DNA of 64,000 nt from Epilithonimonas tenax DSM 16811 (GTDB lineage Bacteria; Bacteroidota; Bacteroidia; Flavobacteriales; Weeksellaceae). Below the pieces are notes generated by a model that did not search any database, had not been told where the DNA came from, and saw only the letters and a program-made list of their open reading frames with translations. The stretch lies in contig NZ_AUAA01000011.1 of assembly GCF_000428485.1 (NCBI RefSeq), positions 40,809-104,808 on the forward strand. Direction: 5' to 3'. A program made the translations under genes and the position numbers. How positions within the stretch are numbered: the first letter of the stretch is position 1; the number at the start of each line of letters is the position of its first letter. Of this stretch, positions 1-8,810 are shown piece by piece.

Positions 1-137
1 TGAATTTCGCGAAGCGCGCCCCGAGCTGAGTGGAGCTCTTTTTCTGTGATTGCGTTTGTCAAAAAATGCTGTGGATGACAAGAACTCTGCCGCAATGACA
101 GAAAAAAGCGGGAACGGAGCGCGGATGAAGGCGCCCA
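1..137 (-). repeat. Large hairpin repeat, copy 1 (diverged)
   Basis: An intergenic inverted repeat downstream of nuoN. Read on the minus strand, a GC-rich left flank (GGGCGCCTTCATCCGC...) is followed by a T-run, an inner arm ending in CATTGCG, a loop, the matching arm CGCAATCACAG, an A-run and a GC-rich right flank (GAGCTCCACTCAGCTCGGGG). The inner arms at about 40-56 and 91-107 pair with one mismatch. The left flank resembles that of copy 4 at 61676-61782 base for base over most of its length. The copy may extend beyond the window start. Confidence 0.55.
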
Positions 138-146
138 AATTGTCAT

Positions 147-182
147 AAAAAAAACCTGATTCATATAGAGTCAGGTTTTATA
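147..182 (-). terminator. Terminator of the nuo operon
   Basis: A 9-bp perfect stem, AAAACCTGA (151-159) with TCAGGTTTT (171-179), and an 11-nt loop. On the minus strand it is followed by a run of T. It lies about 20 nt after the nuoN stop codon, as expected for the end of the complex I operon. Confidence 0.85.
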
Positions 183-201
183 TTTTATTTTTATGGGATG
201 C

Positions 202-1584
202 TTACAATCCAAATAGTCTTGCAAACAGATCTGGGACAATGCCCATAGATACCAAAGCTATAACGATGGATACAGAGACGATTTTGTAAGTGATACTTGC
301 TCTCTCTGTATTTTGGAAGTGGTCTTCTTTGTAGAAAAACATGGCGATGATGAGTTTCAAATAGTAAGCGATACTCAATGCGGAACCTAGAACGGCGATT
401 AAAACCAAAAATTCTGAATGTCCGCTGATCACCTGATTGAAAATTCCTAGTTTTCCGATGAAACCAGCTGTCAAAGGAATACCAGCCATTGATAACATAG
501 AAACTGTGGAGACTACTGCCAGGACTGGTTCTTTTTTACCTAATCCGTTGAATGCTGTAAAAGATGTTTCTTTTTTGATCTTCTCTACCCAAATCAAACT
601 GATGAATACGCCAACGGTTGCCAATGAGTAAGCGAATAAATAATATCCTAAAATGTAAGTAGAGAAATTATTGATCCCAAAAAATATCAAAGCGATGTAC
701 CCGGCATGGGAAACGGAAGAGTAGGCGAGCATCCTTTTCGCATTGGTCTGTACCAATCCCATCACGTTGGCCAACAGTAAAGTCAAAATGATGAATACGC
801 CCAAAACATTGATCCAATCGCCGGCAATACCGTTGAAGGCAATCGTCATCAATTTGAACAGTGCAAAGAATCCTGAGATCTTAACCACGGATGCCATAAA
901 AGCGGTAATCAATGAAGGGGAACCTTGATAAACATCCGGACTCCACATATGGAACGGTGCCAATGACACTTTGAATGCCAATGCGCACAGCATCAGTATA
1001 GCGCCCATAATCAGCATTAGATTCTTTGGATTGTTGATGGCGAAGTCGTGGATCGTGTAAAGGTCAAAACTGCCTGTGCTACCATACACCAATGCCACTC
1101 CGAATAATAAGAATCCCGTTGCAAAGGCGCCCAGAAGGAAATATTTCATAGATGCCTCTGTGGAACGCAAATCTGTCTTGTCTGCTCCTGCCATCACATA
1201 TAAGGGAATGGATAGGATTTCGATTCCTAAGAATAAGGTGACAAGGTTTTGGAATCCGAATAGGACGACGCCGCCACAAAGTGCAAAAAGCATCAAGGCG
1301 TATAATTCTGACTGGTGGCTCCTGTGGTTGCTGAATGCAAAGCCGCCCAAAAAGAATATGAGTAAAGTGACAACGACTGCAATCTTGGTGAAGAGAGCAG
1401 CATTGTTCCCGTATTCATACATCGATCTGTACTGAGCGAAAAATTCGCATTCCGGAAGAAAACTGATATATAAACCAATCATCAATCCTGCGATCCCAAT
1501 ATATCTTGCGTATTTTCCTTTCTCGAAAACACCCGAGAATAATACAAGAATTGCTGTAAGGAATAAAACTATTAAAACACTCAT
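202..1584 (-). CDS. nuoN: NADH-quinone oxidoreductase subunit N
   Basis: A 460-aa polytopic membrane protein of the antiporter-like (Proton_antipo_M) family, one of three proton-pumping subunits in the membrane arm of complex I. Hydrophobic helices fill the whole length. The conserved glutamate in the early-helix motif LFLGIEILSIPLYV (E122) and the lysine in the segment ALAFKVSLAPFHMW match the proton-path residues known in NuoN. It is the last gene of the nuo operon, about 90 nt after nuoM, and is followed by a hairpin terminator. The length is close to that of the E. coli protein (about 485 aa). Confidence 0.97.
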   Translation of the reverse strand: MSVLIVLFLTAILVLFSGVFEKGKYARYIGIAGLMIGLYISFLPECEFFAQYRSMYEYGNNAALFTKIAVVVTLLIFFLGGFAFSNHRSHQSELYALMLFALCGGVVLFGFQNLVTLFLGIEILSIPLYVMAGADKTDLRSTEASMKYFLLGAFATGFLLFGVALVYGSTGSFDLYTIHDFAINNPKNLMLIMGAILMLCALAFKVSLAPFHMWSPDVYQGSPSLITAFMASVVKISGFFALFKLMTIAFNGIAGDWINVLGVFIILTLLLANVMGLVQTNAKRMLAYSSVSHAGYIALIFFGINNFSTYILGYYLFAYSLATVGVFISLIWVEKIKKETSFTAFNGLGKKEPVLAVVSTVSMLSMAGIPLTAGFIGKLGIFNQVISGHSEFLVLIAVLGSALSIAYYLKLIIAMFFYKEDHFQNTERASITYKIVSVSIVIALVSMGIVPDLFARLFGL

Positions 1585-1675
1585 TTCTTTTATTTGTTTC
1601 GTCGGAACTCGGAAATCCGATGTCCGTTTTGAATTTGATTATTTATTTTAATTTAATATCTCAATCAGGATATTA

Positions 1676-3169
1676 TTAATTGATCATTGATGAGTAGATA
1701 AATCTCACGGAGCTCGTTACCATTTCTATAACCGGCTGCGGATATACACCCAAAGCTAGTACAAATACTGCTAAACTTGACAGTACTGAAAACTCGACAG
1801 TGCTAAGGTCTTTCGTGGTTGCAAGAACAGCGTCGTCACCTTTTCCAAACATTGCTTTTCCGTAAAATCTCAGCATATAAGCTGCAGCAAGGATTAATGT
1901 TAATCCACCCATTACAGACATGATAAAGTTATAATCATAAACAGATTTTAGTAAGATGAATTCTCCTATGAATCCGTTGGTCAGTGGAACTCCTGTTGCA
2001 CCCAATAAGATGATCATAAACAAGATGGCAAACTTAGGAGCGACTTTCGCCAAACCACCCATTTTTCTAATGTCTCTGGTTTTGAATCTTTTATAAAGAA
2101 TATCTGCACAGTAGAATAGGCCTACCACGTTGATCCCATGAGCAAAACTTTGGATCATGGCGCCTTGTCCTCCTTCAAAAGTCAAACCTGTTCTCATTGT
2201 AACGACTGCGGAGGAAAAAATACCAGCGACTATGAGTCCAACGTGGGAAAGAGATGAAAAAGCGATCAATCGTTTGCTGTCTGTAGAGATCATTGCGATC
2301 AAAGCACCATAGATGATGCCTATGACAGAAAGTATGATTACGATTTCTCCGGAAATCCCGCCAATGGCTAATGGTGTGATTGGTAACAGATATCTCAAAA
2401 CGCCGTAAACAGCCATCTTCAGCATAATGCCTGATAGCAGCATCGATCCTTGCGTAGGAGAGTAGGTGTAAGTATCTGGCTGCCAAGTATGAAAAGGGAA
2501 GACTGGCAACTTGACTGCGAAAGCAAAGAAGATAAACCAGAAGATCACATTCTGCTCGTTGATATTAAGGTCTGCATTATACAGATCTGTCAAAGCAAAA
2601 GATGCTGCGTGGTTGTAAACATAGATCAAACCGATCAACATAAACAACGATCCCACGAAGGTATAAACAAAGAATTTCGTCGTGAATTTGATTCTCTTAT
2701 CTTCCTGTCCCCAGATTCCTGCAATGAGCCAGATTGGAATTAATGTGACTTCCCAGAAGATGTAGAATAACAGGCCATCCAAGGAAGTGAAAACACCCAA
2801 CAATCCGAATTGCATTAATAAAATCAGTGCGTAGAAAGAAGCAGGATAACCTTTTGCTTCATTGTAAGAAGACAAAACGATTAGTGGAACCAAGATGTTC
2901 GTTAATAAAACCATCAGCATACTCATTCCATCAACCCCGAAATTCAGACTACTTTTGATGTAGCTGGACCAAGGATAAGTGATTTCGTATTGCAATGGCG
3001 CATCAACAGTCGGATTGAAATCGAAATTCCCCAACATATAAAATGCTAAAAACATCTGTGCAAGAGCAAAAGCCAAAGCAACATATTTACTGGAAGCATT
3101 TTTCCAGAAAAAGAGCAAACCCGAACCTACAAGAGGTAACAGTAATAATGTTAATAGTAAATAAGACAT
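1676..3169 (-). CDS. nuoM: NADH-quinone oxidoreductase subunit M
   Basis: A 497-aa antiporter-like subunit of the complex I membrane arm. It carries the motif FWEVTLIPIWLIAGIWG with the conserved glutamate at E140, equivalent to E144 of E. coli NuoM, and the broken-helix segment KLPVFPFHTWQPDTYTYSP typical of the family. About 14 membrane helices are predicted from the hydrophobic pattern. It starts with ATG at 3169, only 7 nt after the nuoL stop, so the two are probably translated from one message. Confidence 0.97.
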   Translation of the reverse strand: MSYLLLTLLLLPLVGSGLLFFWKNASSKYVALAFALAQMFLAFYMLGNFDFNPTVDAPLQYEITYPWSSYIKSSLNFGVDGMSMLMVLLTNILVPLIVLSSYNEAKGYPASFYALILLMQFGLLGVFTSLDGLLFYIFWEVTLIPIWLIAGIWGQEDKRIKFTTKFFVYTFVGSLFMLIGLIYVYNHAASFALTDLYNADLNINEQNVIFWFIFFAFAVKLPVFPFHTWQPDTYTYSPTQGSMLLSGIMLKMAVYGVLRYLLPITPLAIGGISGEIVIILSVIGIIYGALIAMISTDSKRLIAFSSLSHVGLIVAGIFSSAVVTMRTGLTFEGGQGAMIQSFAHGINVVGLFYCADILYKRFKTRDIRKMGGLAKVAPKFAILFMIILLGATGVPLTNGFIGEFILLKSVYDYNFIMSVMGGLTLILAAAYMLRFYGKAMFGKGDDAVLATTKDLSTVEFSVLSSLAVFVLALGVYPQPVIEMVTSSVRFIYSSMIN

Positions 3170-3176
3170 TATCTAT

Positions 3177-5090
3177 TTATTTCAATAAAAAGTTAACAAT
3201 TAATACGATACCTACAGCCAACGACATAATTAGCACATAGTTTTCTACATTTCCGTTCTGAAGGCGTTTTGCCGCTCTTCCGGAATCTGCGGCGCCTAAT
3301 CCTATGAAATTCACGATAGGATCCAGAATTGCTTTGTCAAACATCGCTGCTGCTTTACCAGCTTCTTCGAAAGGTCTTACGATGCACGCATTGTAGATTT
3401 CATCAACAAATAATTTTCTTGCTGATAGTTTTTCCCAACCTGTATAGCTTTCTTCCGGAAGTGCTCTTTTCTGTTTTTTCACATAAGTGTTTCTAACAAA
3501 GAACCAAACTGTAAAGAACATCAGTACCGTTGCTCCCAAAAGAATCATTTCTGTATTGAAATTGACTCCGGAAAGTGTATTTTCCATCTGTTTGAAACTC
3601 TCCTCTGTCAAAACAGGTTCCAGCCATTTCATTAATTTAGAGTAATGACCGTGTCCGATGAAGTGAGGAAGATTGATAAAACCTCCGATTACTGAAAGGA
3701 TTGCCAATACAATTAATGGTAAAGTCATACTTGCAGGACTCTCATGCAAATGGTGTTTTTGGTCTTCTGTACCTCTGAATTCTCCATGGAAAGTCAAATA
3801 GTACAATCTGAACATATAAGTAGCCGTAATAGCTGCCAGAACAAATAGCATCACCCAATAAATTGGATTTTTAGCGAAAGCTGCTACAAGAATTTCGTCT
3901 TTAGAAATCATCCCTGATAACAATGGGAATCCTGAGATTGCCAAGGTTCCGATCAGGAAAGTGATGTGTGTAATGGGAATATATTTTTTCAGTCCGCCCA
4001 TAAAACGCATATCCTGCTCATTGCTCATTGCGTGGATGACAGAACCAGCTCCTAAGAATAATAAAGCTTTGAAGAAAGCGTGCGTCATCACGTGGAACAT
4101 TGCTGTAGAATAAGCGCCCAGACCTAAAGCGATGAACATAAATCCAAGTTGAGAAACTGTAGAATATGCCAATACTTTTTTGATATCATTTTGACGAAGT
4201 GCGTAGAAACCTGCTAATGCTGCGGTCAAGAATCCTATTAACAAAATCCCATCCTGAACTGTAGGTGCAAGGACAAACAAGAAGTTGGATCTTACTACCA
4301 GATAAACACCCGCTGTCACCATCGTAGCTGCGTGGATCAAAGCGGAAACCGGCGTTGGACCAGCCATTGCATCAGGTAACCAGGTGTATAAAGGAACCTG
4401 CGCAGATTTACCAGTTGCTCCTATGAACAAACAAGCTGTGATAAAAATAATTGGTGTTCCGTCCAGCTCAAAGCTTGAAGCGTTTTGAGCTACAGAAAGA
4501 TAATCGATGGCATTGACCTGAGCAGCAATGGCGAAGATCGCGATCAGTAATCCAAGGTCGCCAATACGGTTCATAATGAAAGCTTTTCTTGCTGCTTTTC
4601 CATAGTCTTCATTGGTATACCAGAATCCGATCAATAGATAAGAACAAAGTCCTGCACCTTCCCAACCGATAAACAAGATCAGATAATTGCTTCCTAATAC
4701 CAAAAGCAACATAGAGAAAATGAATAGATTAAGGTAAGTGAAGAATTTATAAAAACCAGGGTCGTGACTCATATAACCAATAGAGTAGAGATGGATCAGT
4801 GATCCGATGCCGGTGATAATCATGACCATCATTAATGACAGCTGATCTACCTGAAATCCGAAATTGATCTGGATCCCATTCACTCTGAACCATTCGAATG
4901 CTTTGATGACAATGGGTCCACTTTCGTTTTTGAATCCAAAAAATATACTTGTTGTGATAACAAACGAAGCAAAAACTACCAATGTCGCCAATCCTCCAAC
5001 AAGCATCTTCGGAAGTTTTTTCCCGAAAAGTCCATTGATGAGAAATCCAACTAAAGGTAAAAGTACAATCGCGTAAACTAAATTTTCCAT
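3177..5090 (-). CDS. nuoL: NADH-quinone oxidoreductase subunit L
   Basis: A 637-aa distal antiporter-like subunit of complex I. It has an N-terminal Proton_antipo_N region, the motif FIGWEGAGLCSYLLIGFWY with the conserved glutamate at E144, and the segment SAQVPLYTWLPDAMAGPTPVSALIHAATMVTAG that identifies NuoL/ND5. The C-terminal third (after about residue 430) contains the charged stretch expected for the lateral amphipathic helix and a final membrane anchor. It starts 8 nt after nuoK and lies 7 nt before nuoM. Confidence 0.97.
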   Translation of the reverse strand: MENLVYAIVLLPLVGFLINGLFGKKLPKMLVGGLATLVVFASFVITTSIFFGFKNESGPIVIKAFEWFRVNGIQINFGFQVDQLSLMMVMIITGIGSLIHLYSIGYMSHDPGFYKFFTYLNLFIFSMLLLVLGSNYLILFIGWEGAGLCSYLLIGFWYTNEDYGKAARKAFIMNRIGDLGLLIAIFAIAAQVNAIDYLSVAQNASSFELDGTPIIFITACLFIGATGKSAQVPLYTWLPDAMAGPTPVSALIHAATMVTAGVYLVVRSNFLFVLAPTVQDGILLIGFLTAALAGFYALRQNDIKKVLAYSTVSQLGFMFIALGLGAYSTAMFHVMTHAFFKALLFLGAGSVIHAMSNEQDMRFMGGLKKYIPITHITFLIGTLAISGFPLLSGMISKDEILVAAFAKNPIYWVMLFVLAAITATYMFRLYYLTFHGEFRGTEDQKHHLHESPASMTLPLIVLAILSVIGGFINLPHFIGHGHYSKLMKWLEPVLTEESFKQMENTLSGVNFNTEMILLGATVLMFFTVWFFVRNTYVKKQKRALPEESYTGWEKLSARKLFVDEIYNACIVRPFEEAGKAAAMFDKAILDPIVNFIGLGAADSGRAAKRLQNGNVENYVLIMSLAVGIVLIVNFLLK

Positions 5091-5098
5091 TCCTTTTA

Positions 5099-5431
5099 TT
5101 ATCCTCTTAATTTATTAAAAATACTTACGTCCACAGATTTGGTATTTCTGTACATCATTGCAATAATTGCCAATCCTACAGCTACTTCTGCTGCGGCAAC
5201 CACCATGATGAAGAACACCAAAAGTTGTCCGTTGCCATCACCTTTATAAGCAGAAAATGCTGCCAGTAAAAGATTCACGGAATTAAGCATCAATTCTACA
5301 CATCCTAATATCACAATGGCATTTTTACGAAGCAAAACTCCCAAAACACCAAGACAAAACATAATCGTACATAGAATAATAAAATATTCCAATGGTACAT
5401 GTTGTATAAATGTATTTACATCTCCTCCCAT
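5099..5431 (-). CDS. nuoK: NADH-quinone oxidoreductase subunit K
   Basis: A 110-aa, three-helix subunit of the complex I membrane arm. Both conserved membrane glutamates are visible, in ILGCVELMLNSVNLLL and in VVAAAEVAVGLAI. I chose the ATG at 5431 (MGGDVNTF). A longer frame begins at 5470, but it would overlap the end of nuoJ by 35 nt and add 13 residues not seen in the family; the chosen start lies 4 nt after the nuoJ stop. Confidence 0.93.
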   Translation of the reverse strand: MGGDVNTFIQHVPLEYFIILCTIMFCLGVLGVLLRKNAIVILGCVELMLNSVNLLLAAFSAYKGDGNGQLLVFFIMVVAAAEVAVGLAIIAMMYRNTKSVDVSIFNKLRG

Positions 5432-5435
5432 AATC

Positions 5436-5933
5436 TTATAAATCTTTTTTACCGATGAGAACAGCGCCAACGATTCCTGCTAAAATAAGAATCGAAGCCA
5501 GTTCAAATGGCAATACATATTCGTTAAACAATAATCTTCCCAGATTTTTGGTCAAACCAACCGAGTGGTCGATGTTGTCTGCAGCTGTTGTGTTTCCAGA
5601 AAGTCCTTTGTAAGCACCTAACATTCCTACAAACAAGATACAAACCGAGAAGATCCCGATGAACTTTGGAAGCTTGTCTTTTTTGCTTTCGTCTTCTTTA
5701 TTAAGATTCAACATCATTAATATATAAAGGAACAATACCATAATTGCACCTGTATAAACGATGATTTGAACGATACCTAAGAACTGGGCATTAAGAAGAA
5801 TGTACATCCCGGCGATGGAAAACATCGTCACAATCAGTGAAAGGATCGCGTACAAAGGATTTCTTGCAAATACGAAATAAACGGCACTTGCTATGGCTAA
5901 AAACGCGACGATAAAAAATAAAATCTGATCCAT
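5436..5933 (-). CDS. nuoJ: NADH-quinone oxidoreductase subunit J
   Basis: A 165-aa membrane subunit with five hydrophobic segments. The motif GIVQIIVYTGAIMVLFLYILMMLNL is the NuoJ/ND6 signature around the pi-bulged third helix. Its ATG overlaps the nuoI stop by one base (TAATG), so translation is probably coupled, and it is followed after 4 nt by nuoK. Length agrees with flavobacterial NuoJ. Confidence 0.95.
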   Translation of the reverse strand: MDQILFFIVAFLAIASAVYFVFARNPLYAILSLIVTMFSIAGMYILLNAQFLGIVQIIVYTGAIMVLFLYILMMLNLNKEDESKKDKLPKFIGIFSVCILFVGMLGAYKGLSGNTTAADNIDHSVGLTKNLGRLLFNEYVLPFELASILILAGIVGAVLIGKKDL

Positions 5934-6490
5934 TATTTTACTGCATTTTTTTGTTTCTCAGATTGTCTTTCTGTGATGTCAATCCTTGCATTAATTTTCT
6001 CCACCAATTTATCTTTTCCGTAGATGAAAGAATTTCTGTTTTGTTCCACATCCACCAATCTGTCTGTTAAGTAGATGGCAGATTTTGGACAAGCCTCTTC
6101 ACACATTCCGCAGAAGATGCATCTCAACATGTTGATCTCGTAGATCTCAGCATATTTCTCTTCACGGTAAAGATCTTTTTCTTCTTTTTTTCTTTCGCCG
6201 GCTGTCATGGTGATGGCTTCTGCAGGGCAAGCCACTGCACAAAGTCCGCAGGCGGTGCATCTTTCTCTGCCTTCTTCGTCTCGCTTCAAAACGTGTTGGC
6301 CTCTCCAGATTTCTGCTCTAGGTTTCTGAACCTCAGGATAAGAATATACCGCAGGCGCACCCTTCATCACGGTTCTTACAGCGTGCTTAAAAGTGATTCC
6401 CATCCCTTTGAATATCGCAGGTAAGTAGATCTTTTCGCCCAAGGTCATTTCTTTATTGGAAACAACTTTTGATCTGTTGGTAAGTTTCAT
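5933..6490 (-). CDS. nuoI: NADH-quinone oxidoreductase subunit I
   Basis: A 185-aa peripheral-arm subunit that carries the two [4Fe-4S] clusters (N6a and N6b) passing electrons towards NuoB. Two ferredoxin motifs are complete: CTACGLCAVACPAEAI and CIFCGMCEEACPKSAI, each CxxCxxCxxxCP. The N-terminal part is an amphipathic segment as usual for NuoI. It lies between nuoH, 74 nt upstream, and nuoJ, with which it overlaps by one base. Confidence 0.96.
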   Translation of the reverse strand: MKLTNRSKVVSNKEMTLGEKIYLPAIFKGMGITFKHAVRTVMKGAPAVYSYPEVQKPRAEIWRGQHVLKRDEEGRERCTACGLCAVACPAEAITMTAGERKKEEKDLYREEKYAEIYEINMLRCIFCGMCEEACPKSAIYLTDRLVDVEQNRNSFIYGKDKLVEKINARIDITERQSEKQKNAVK

Positions 6491-6564
6491 TTATGATAGA
6501 TATTAGATGTTAGACATTAGATCTTAGACCGTTCTTGTCCTATATCTTTAATTATTATTCAATT

Positions 6565-7629
6565 TTAATTTCCAAATGCTAAGATCACAGCACCTGTGAT
6601 CATGAGATTGATCAGTGCCAAAGGAATCAAAGTTTTCCATCCAAGGTGCATCAACTGATCATATCTAAATCTCGGAAGGGTCCATCTGATCCACATAAAG
6701 ATCAAGATTCCAATGATTGTTTTTACTAAGAAAGCGACTATACTCAATATGCCCGCTGCATTTTCCCCCCAATTGTGAGTCACCCAATCTATTCCAGGAT
6801 AGTTGTACCCTCCGAAGAATAGAACGACCATAAATGCATTGGAAATAAACATATTCACATATTCCCCAAACATATAAAGACCCAATTTCATAGATGAATA
6901 TTCGGTAGAGTAGCCGGTTACCAATTCAGATTCACATTCTGGCAAATCGAAAGGATGACGGTTGGTCTCTGCCATGGCCGCTATGAAAAATATGAGGAAA
7001 GCCAACGGTTGGTAGAGAATATTCCAGTTGATCCCGGAAATTGAAGGGATAAATCCCCATATTTTTCCGGTGGTTTGGGTCTCCGTAATGACTTTAAGAT
7101 CAAGGCTTCCCGACATCATAATGATGGAAAGCAGTGCCAATCCCATTGCCAGCTCGTATGAGATCATCTGGGAAGAAGCTCTGATTGCACCCAACAAAGA
7201 ATATTTGTTATTGGAAGCCCAACCTCCGATCATAATGCCGTAAACGCCGATGGAGGCCATTCCGATGATGAATAAAACACCAACATCAATATTAGCGACC
7301 TGTAGGTCATAAGAAACGCCTCCGAAATTCAATGTTTTGCCCCACGGAATTACAGCGCCTGTAATCAATGAAATAAACATGACCAACGATGGTCCTAATA
7401 TAAAGAGGAACTTTTCAGCGTGCTCCGGTGTAAAATCTTCTTTGAAGAAAAATTTACCACCATCTGCCAGAGGCTGCAACAGTCCGAAAGGTCCTGCTCT
7501 GTTGGGCCCAATCCTGTCCTGCATGATGGACGCTACTTTTCGTTCTGCCCAAGTAGAGTAGGCAGCAACAGTAAGTGCCAAAAGGAAAAGAGCAAGTACT
7601 AGTATGATTTTAAAAGTCAGTAATTCCAT
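6565..7629 (-). CDS. nuoH: NADH-quinone oxidoreductase subunit H
   Basis: A 354-aa, roughly eight-helix subunit that joins the peripheral and membrane arms and lines the quinone channel. The motif QDRIGPNRAGPFGLLQPLADGGK near the N-terminus and AETNRHPFDLPECESELVTGYSTEYS in the middle are the NuoH/ND1 signatures, with the acidic residues of the E-channel present. It follows nuoG by about 60 nt and precedes nuoI. Confidence 0.97.
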   Translation of the reverse strand: MELLTFKIILVLALFLLALTVAAYSTWAERKVASIMQDRIGPNRAGPFGLLQPLADGGKFFFKEDFTPEHAEKFLFILGPSLVMFISLITGAVIPWGKTLNFGGVSYDLQVANIDVGVLFIIGMASIGVYGIMIGGWASNNKYSLLGAIRASSQMISYELAMGLALLSIIMMSGSLDLKVITETQTTGKIWGFIPSISGINWNILYQPLAFLIFFIAAMAETNRHPFDLPECESELVTGYSTEYSSMKLGLYMFGEYVNMFISNAFMVVLFFGGYNYPGIDWVTHNWGENAAGILSIVAFLVKTIIGILIFMWIRWTLPRFRYDQLMHLGWKTLIPLALINLMITGAVILAFGN

Positions 7630-7688
7630 ATTTTAAAAGTTCAAAATTTAAAGTTCAATGTTTTGTAAAAGTTGAGTTTAAATTTTTG

Positions 7689-8708
7689 TTAACTATCTAA
7701 TTTTTCAATTTCTTTTTCGTCTAATACACCAATTTCTTTGGCATCAGGATTGTCTAAAACGTTGTAACTGTCTGTGTTTTTCTCATAATGATTAAGAGAG
7801 ATTACAGAATGTCTGTCGATATGTCTTGGACCTTCTATAGTCCAGAGCGCTGTGTCTTTTTTTTCAAAACGACACTCGTTACAGATCCAGTCTTCTACTT
7901 CGTCGTACTGGTCTTTTCTTGCCGTTACCCGGACAACTTCATCACCTTTCATCCAAACGACTGCTTTCCCGCTGCATTTGGTACAGGTACAACTTGCGTT
8001 GTAAGGTTTTGTGAACCATACTCTGCTGGTGAATCTTGCTGTTCTGTCCGTCAATGCGCCAACTGGACAAACATCGATGACGTTTCCGATGAAATCATTG
8101 TCCAAAGCTTTGTTCAACATGGTAGAGATCTCTGCGTGGTCTCCTCTGTAAAGGATGCCGTGTTCTCTTTTTTCTGTCAATTGGTTCGCTGCCAATACAC
8201 ATCTTGCGCAAAGGATGCAACGGTTCATATTTAATTTGATATAAGGACCGATGTCGTCTGCTTCGTAGGTATTTCTCTCAAACTCCGTTCTGGTTTCCAG
8301 ATTTCCGTGCTCGTAGCCAAGATCCTGAAGGTGACATTCTCCCGCCTGATCGCAAACTGGGCAATCCAAAGGGTGGTTTACCAAAAGGAATTCGGTCACC
8401 GCTTTTCTACCTTCTTGTGCTTTTTCGGAACTAAGGTTTTTCACTTCCATCCCGTCCATCACGCCAGTTCTGCAACTTGCGACTAACTTCGGCATTGGTC
8501 TCGGGTCTGCTTCGGAACCTTTGGAAACTTCTACCAAACACGTTCTGCATCGTCCTCCGCTGGTTTCCAGTTTGCTGTAATAACACATCGCTGGCGGCAC
8601 AGATTTTCCACCGATTTGTCTTGCAGCTTCCAAAATAGAAGTGCCAGGCAAAACTTCAGTCGTCTGTCCGTCTATGGTCACTTTAAATTTTTTGACTTCT
8701 TCGCTCAT
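7689..8708 (-). CDS. nuoG: Short NuoG-like iron-sulfur subunit of complex I
   Basis: A 339-aa protein with the N-terminal iron-sulfur part of NuoG. It has a plant-type [2Fe-2S] domain (C42, C54, C57, C79), the His-Cys cluster (H112, C116, C119, C125), a [4Fe-4S] site (C164, C167, C170, C214) and a fourth cysteine set (C240, C242, C245, C276) that opens the molybdopterin-type domain. The protein then ends, whereas E. coli NuoG is about 900 aa, so the large C-terminal molybdopterin-like domain is missing. I regard this as the normal flavobacterial form and not a truncation: the end is clean and nuoH follows directly. Confidence 0.93.
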   Translation of the reverse strand: MSEEVKKFKVTIDGQTTEVLPGTSILEAARQIGGKSVPPAMCYYSKLETSGGRCRTCLVEVSKGSEADPRPMPKLVASCRTGVMDGMEVKNLSSEKAQEGRKAVTEFLLVNHPLDCPVCDQAGECHLQDLGYEHGNLETRTEFERNTYEADDIGPYIKLNMNRCILCARCVLAANQLTEKREHGILYRGDHAEISTMLNKALDNDFIGNVIDVCPVGALTDRTARFTSRVWFTKPYNASCTCTKCSGKAVVWMKGDEVVRVTARKDQYDEVEDWICNECRFEKKDTALWTIEGPRHIDRHSVISLNHYEKNTDSYNVLDNPDAKEIGVLDEKEIEKLDS

Positions 8709-8810
8709 ATTTCAAGGTTTTAGATTTAAGATTTAGATTTTTAATAAAACCTTCGTCCTCAATCTTTTGTCAATTCTATTTATAATTTAAAATATATCTG
8801 AGAGTATATT

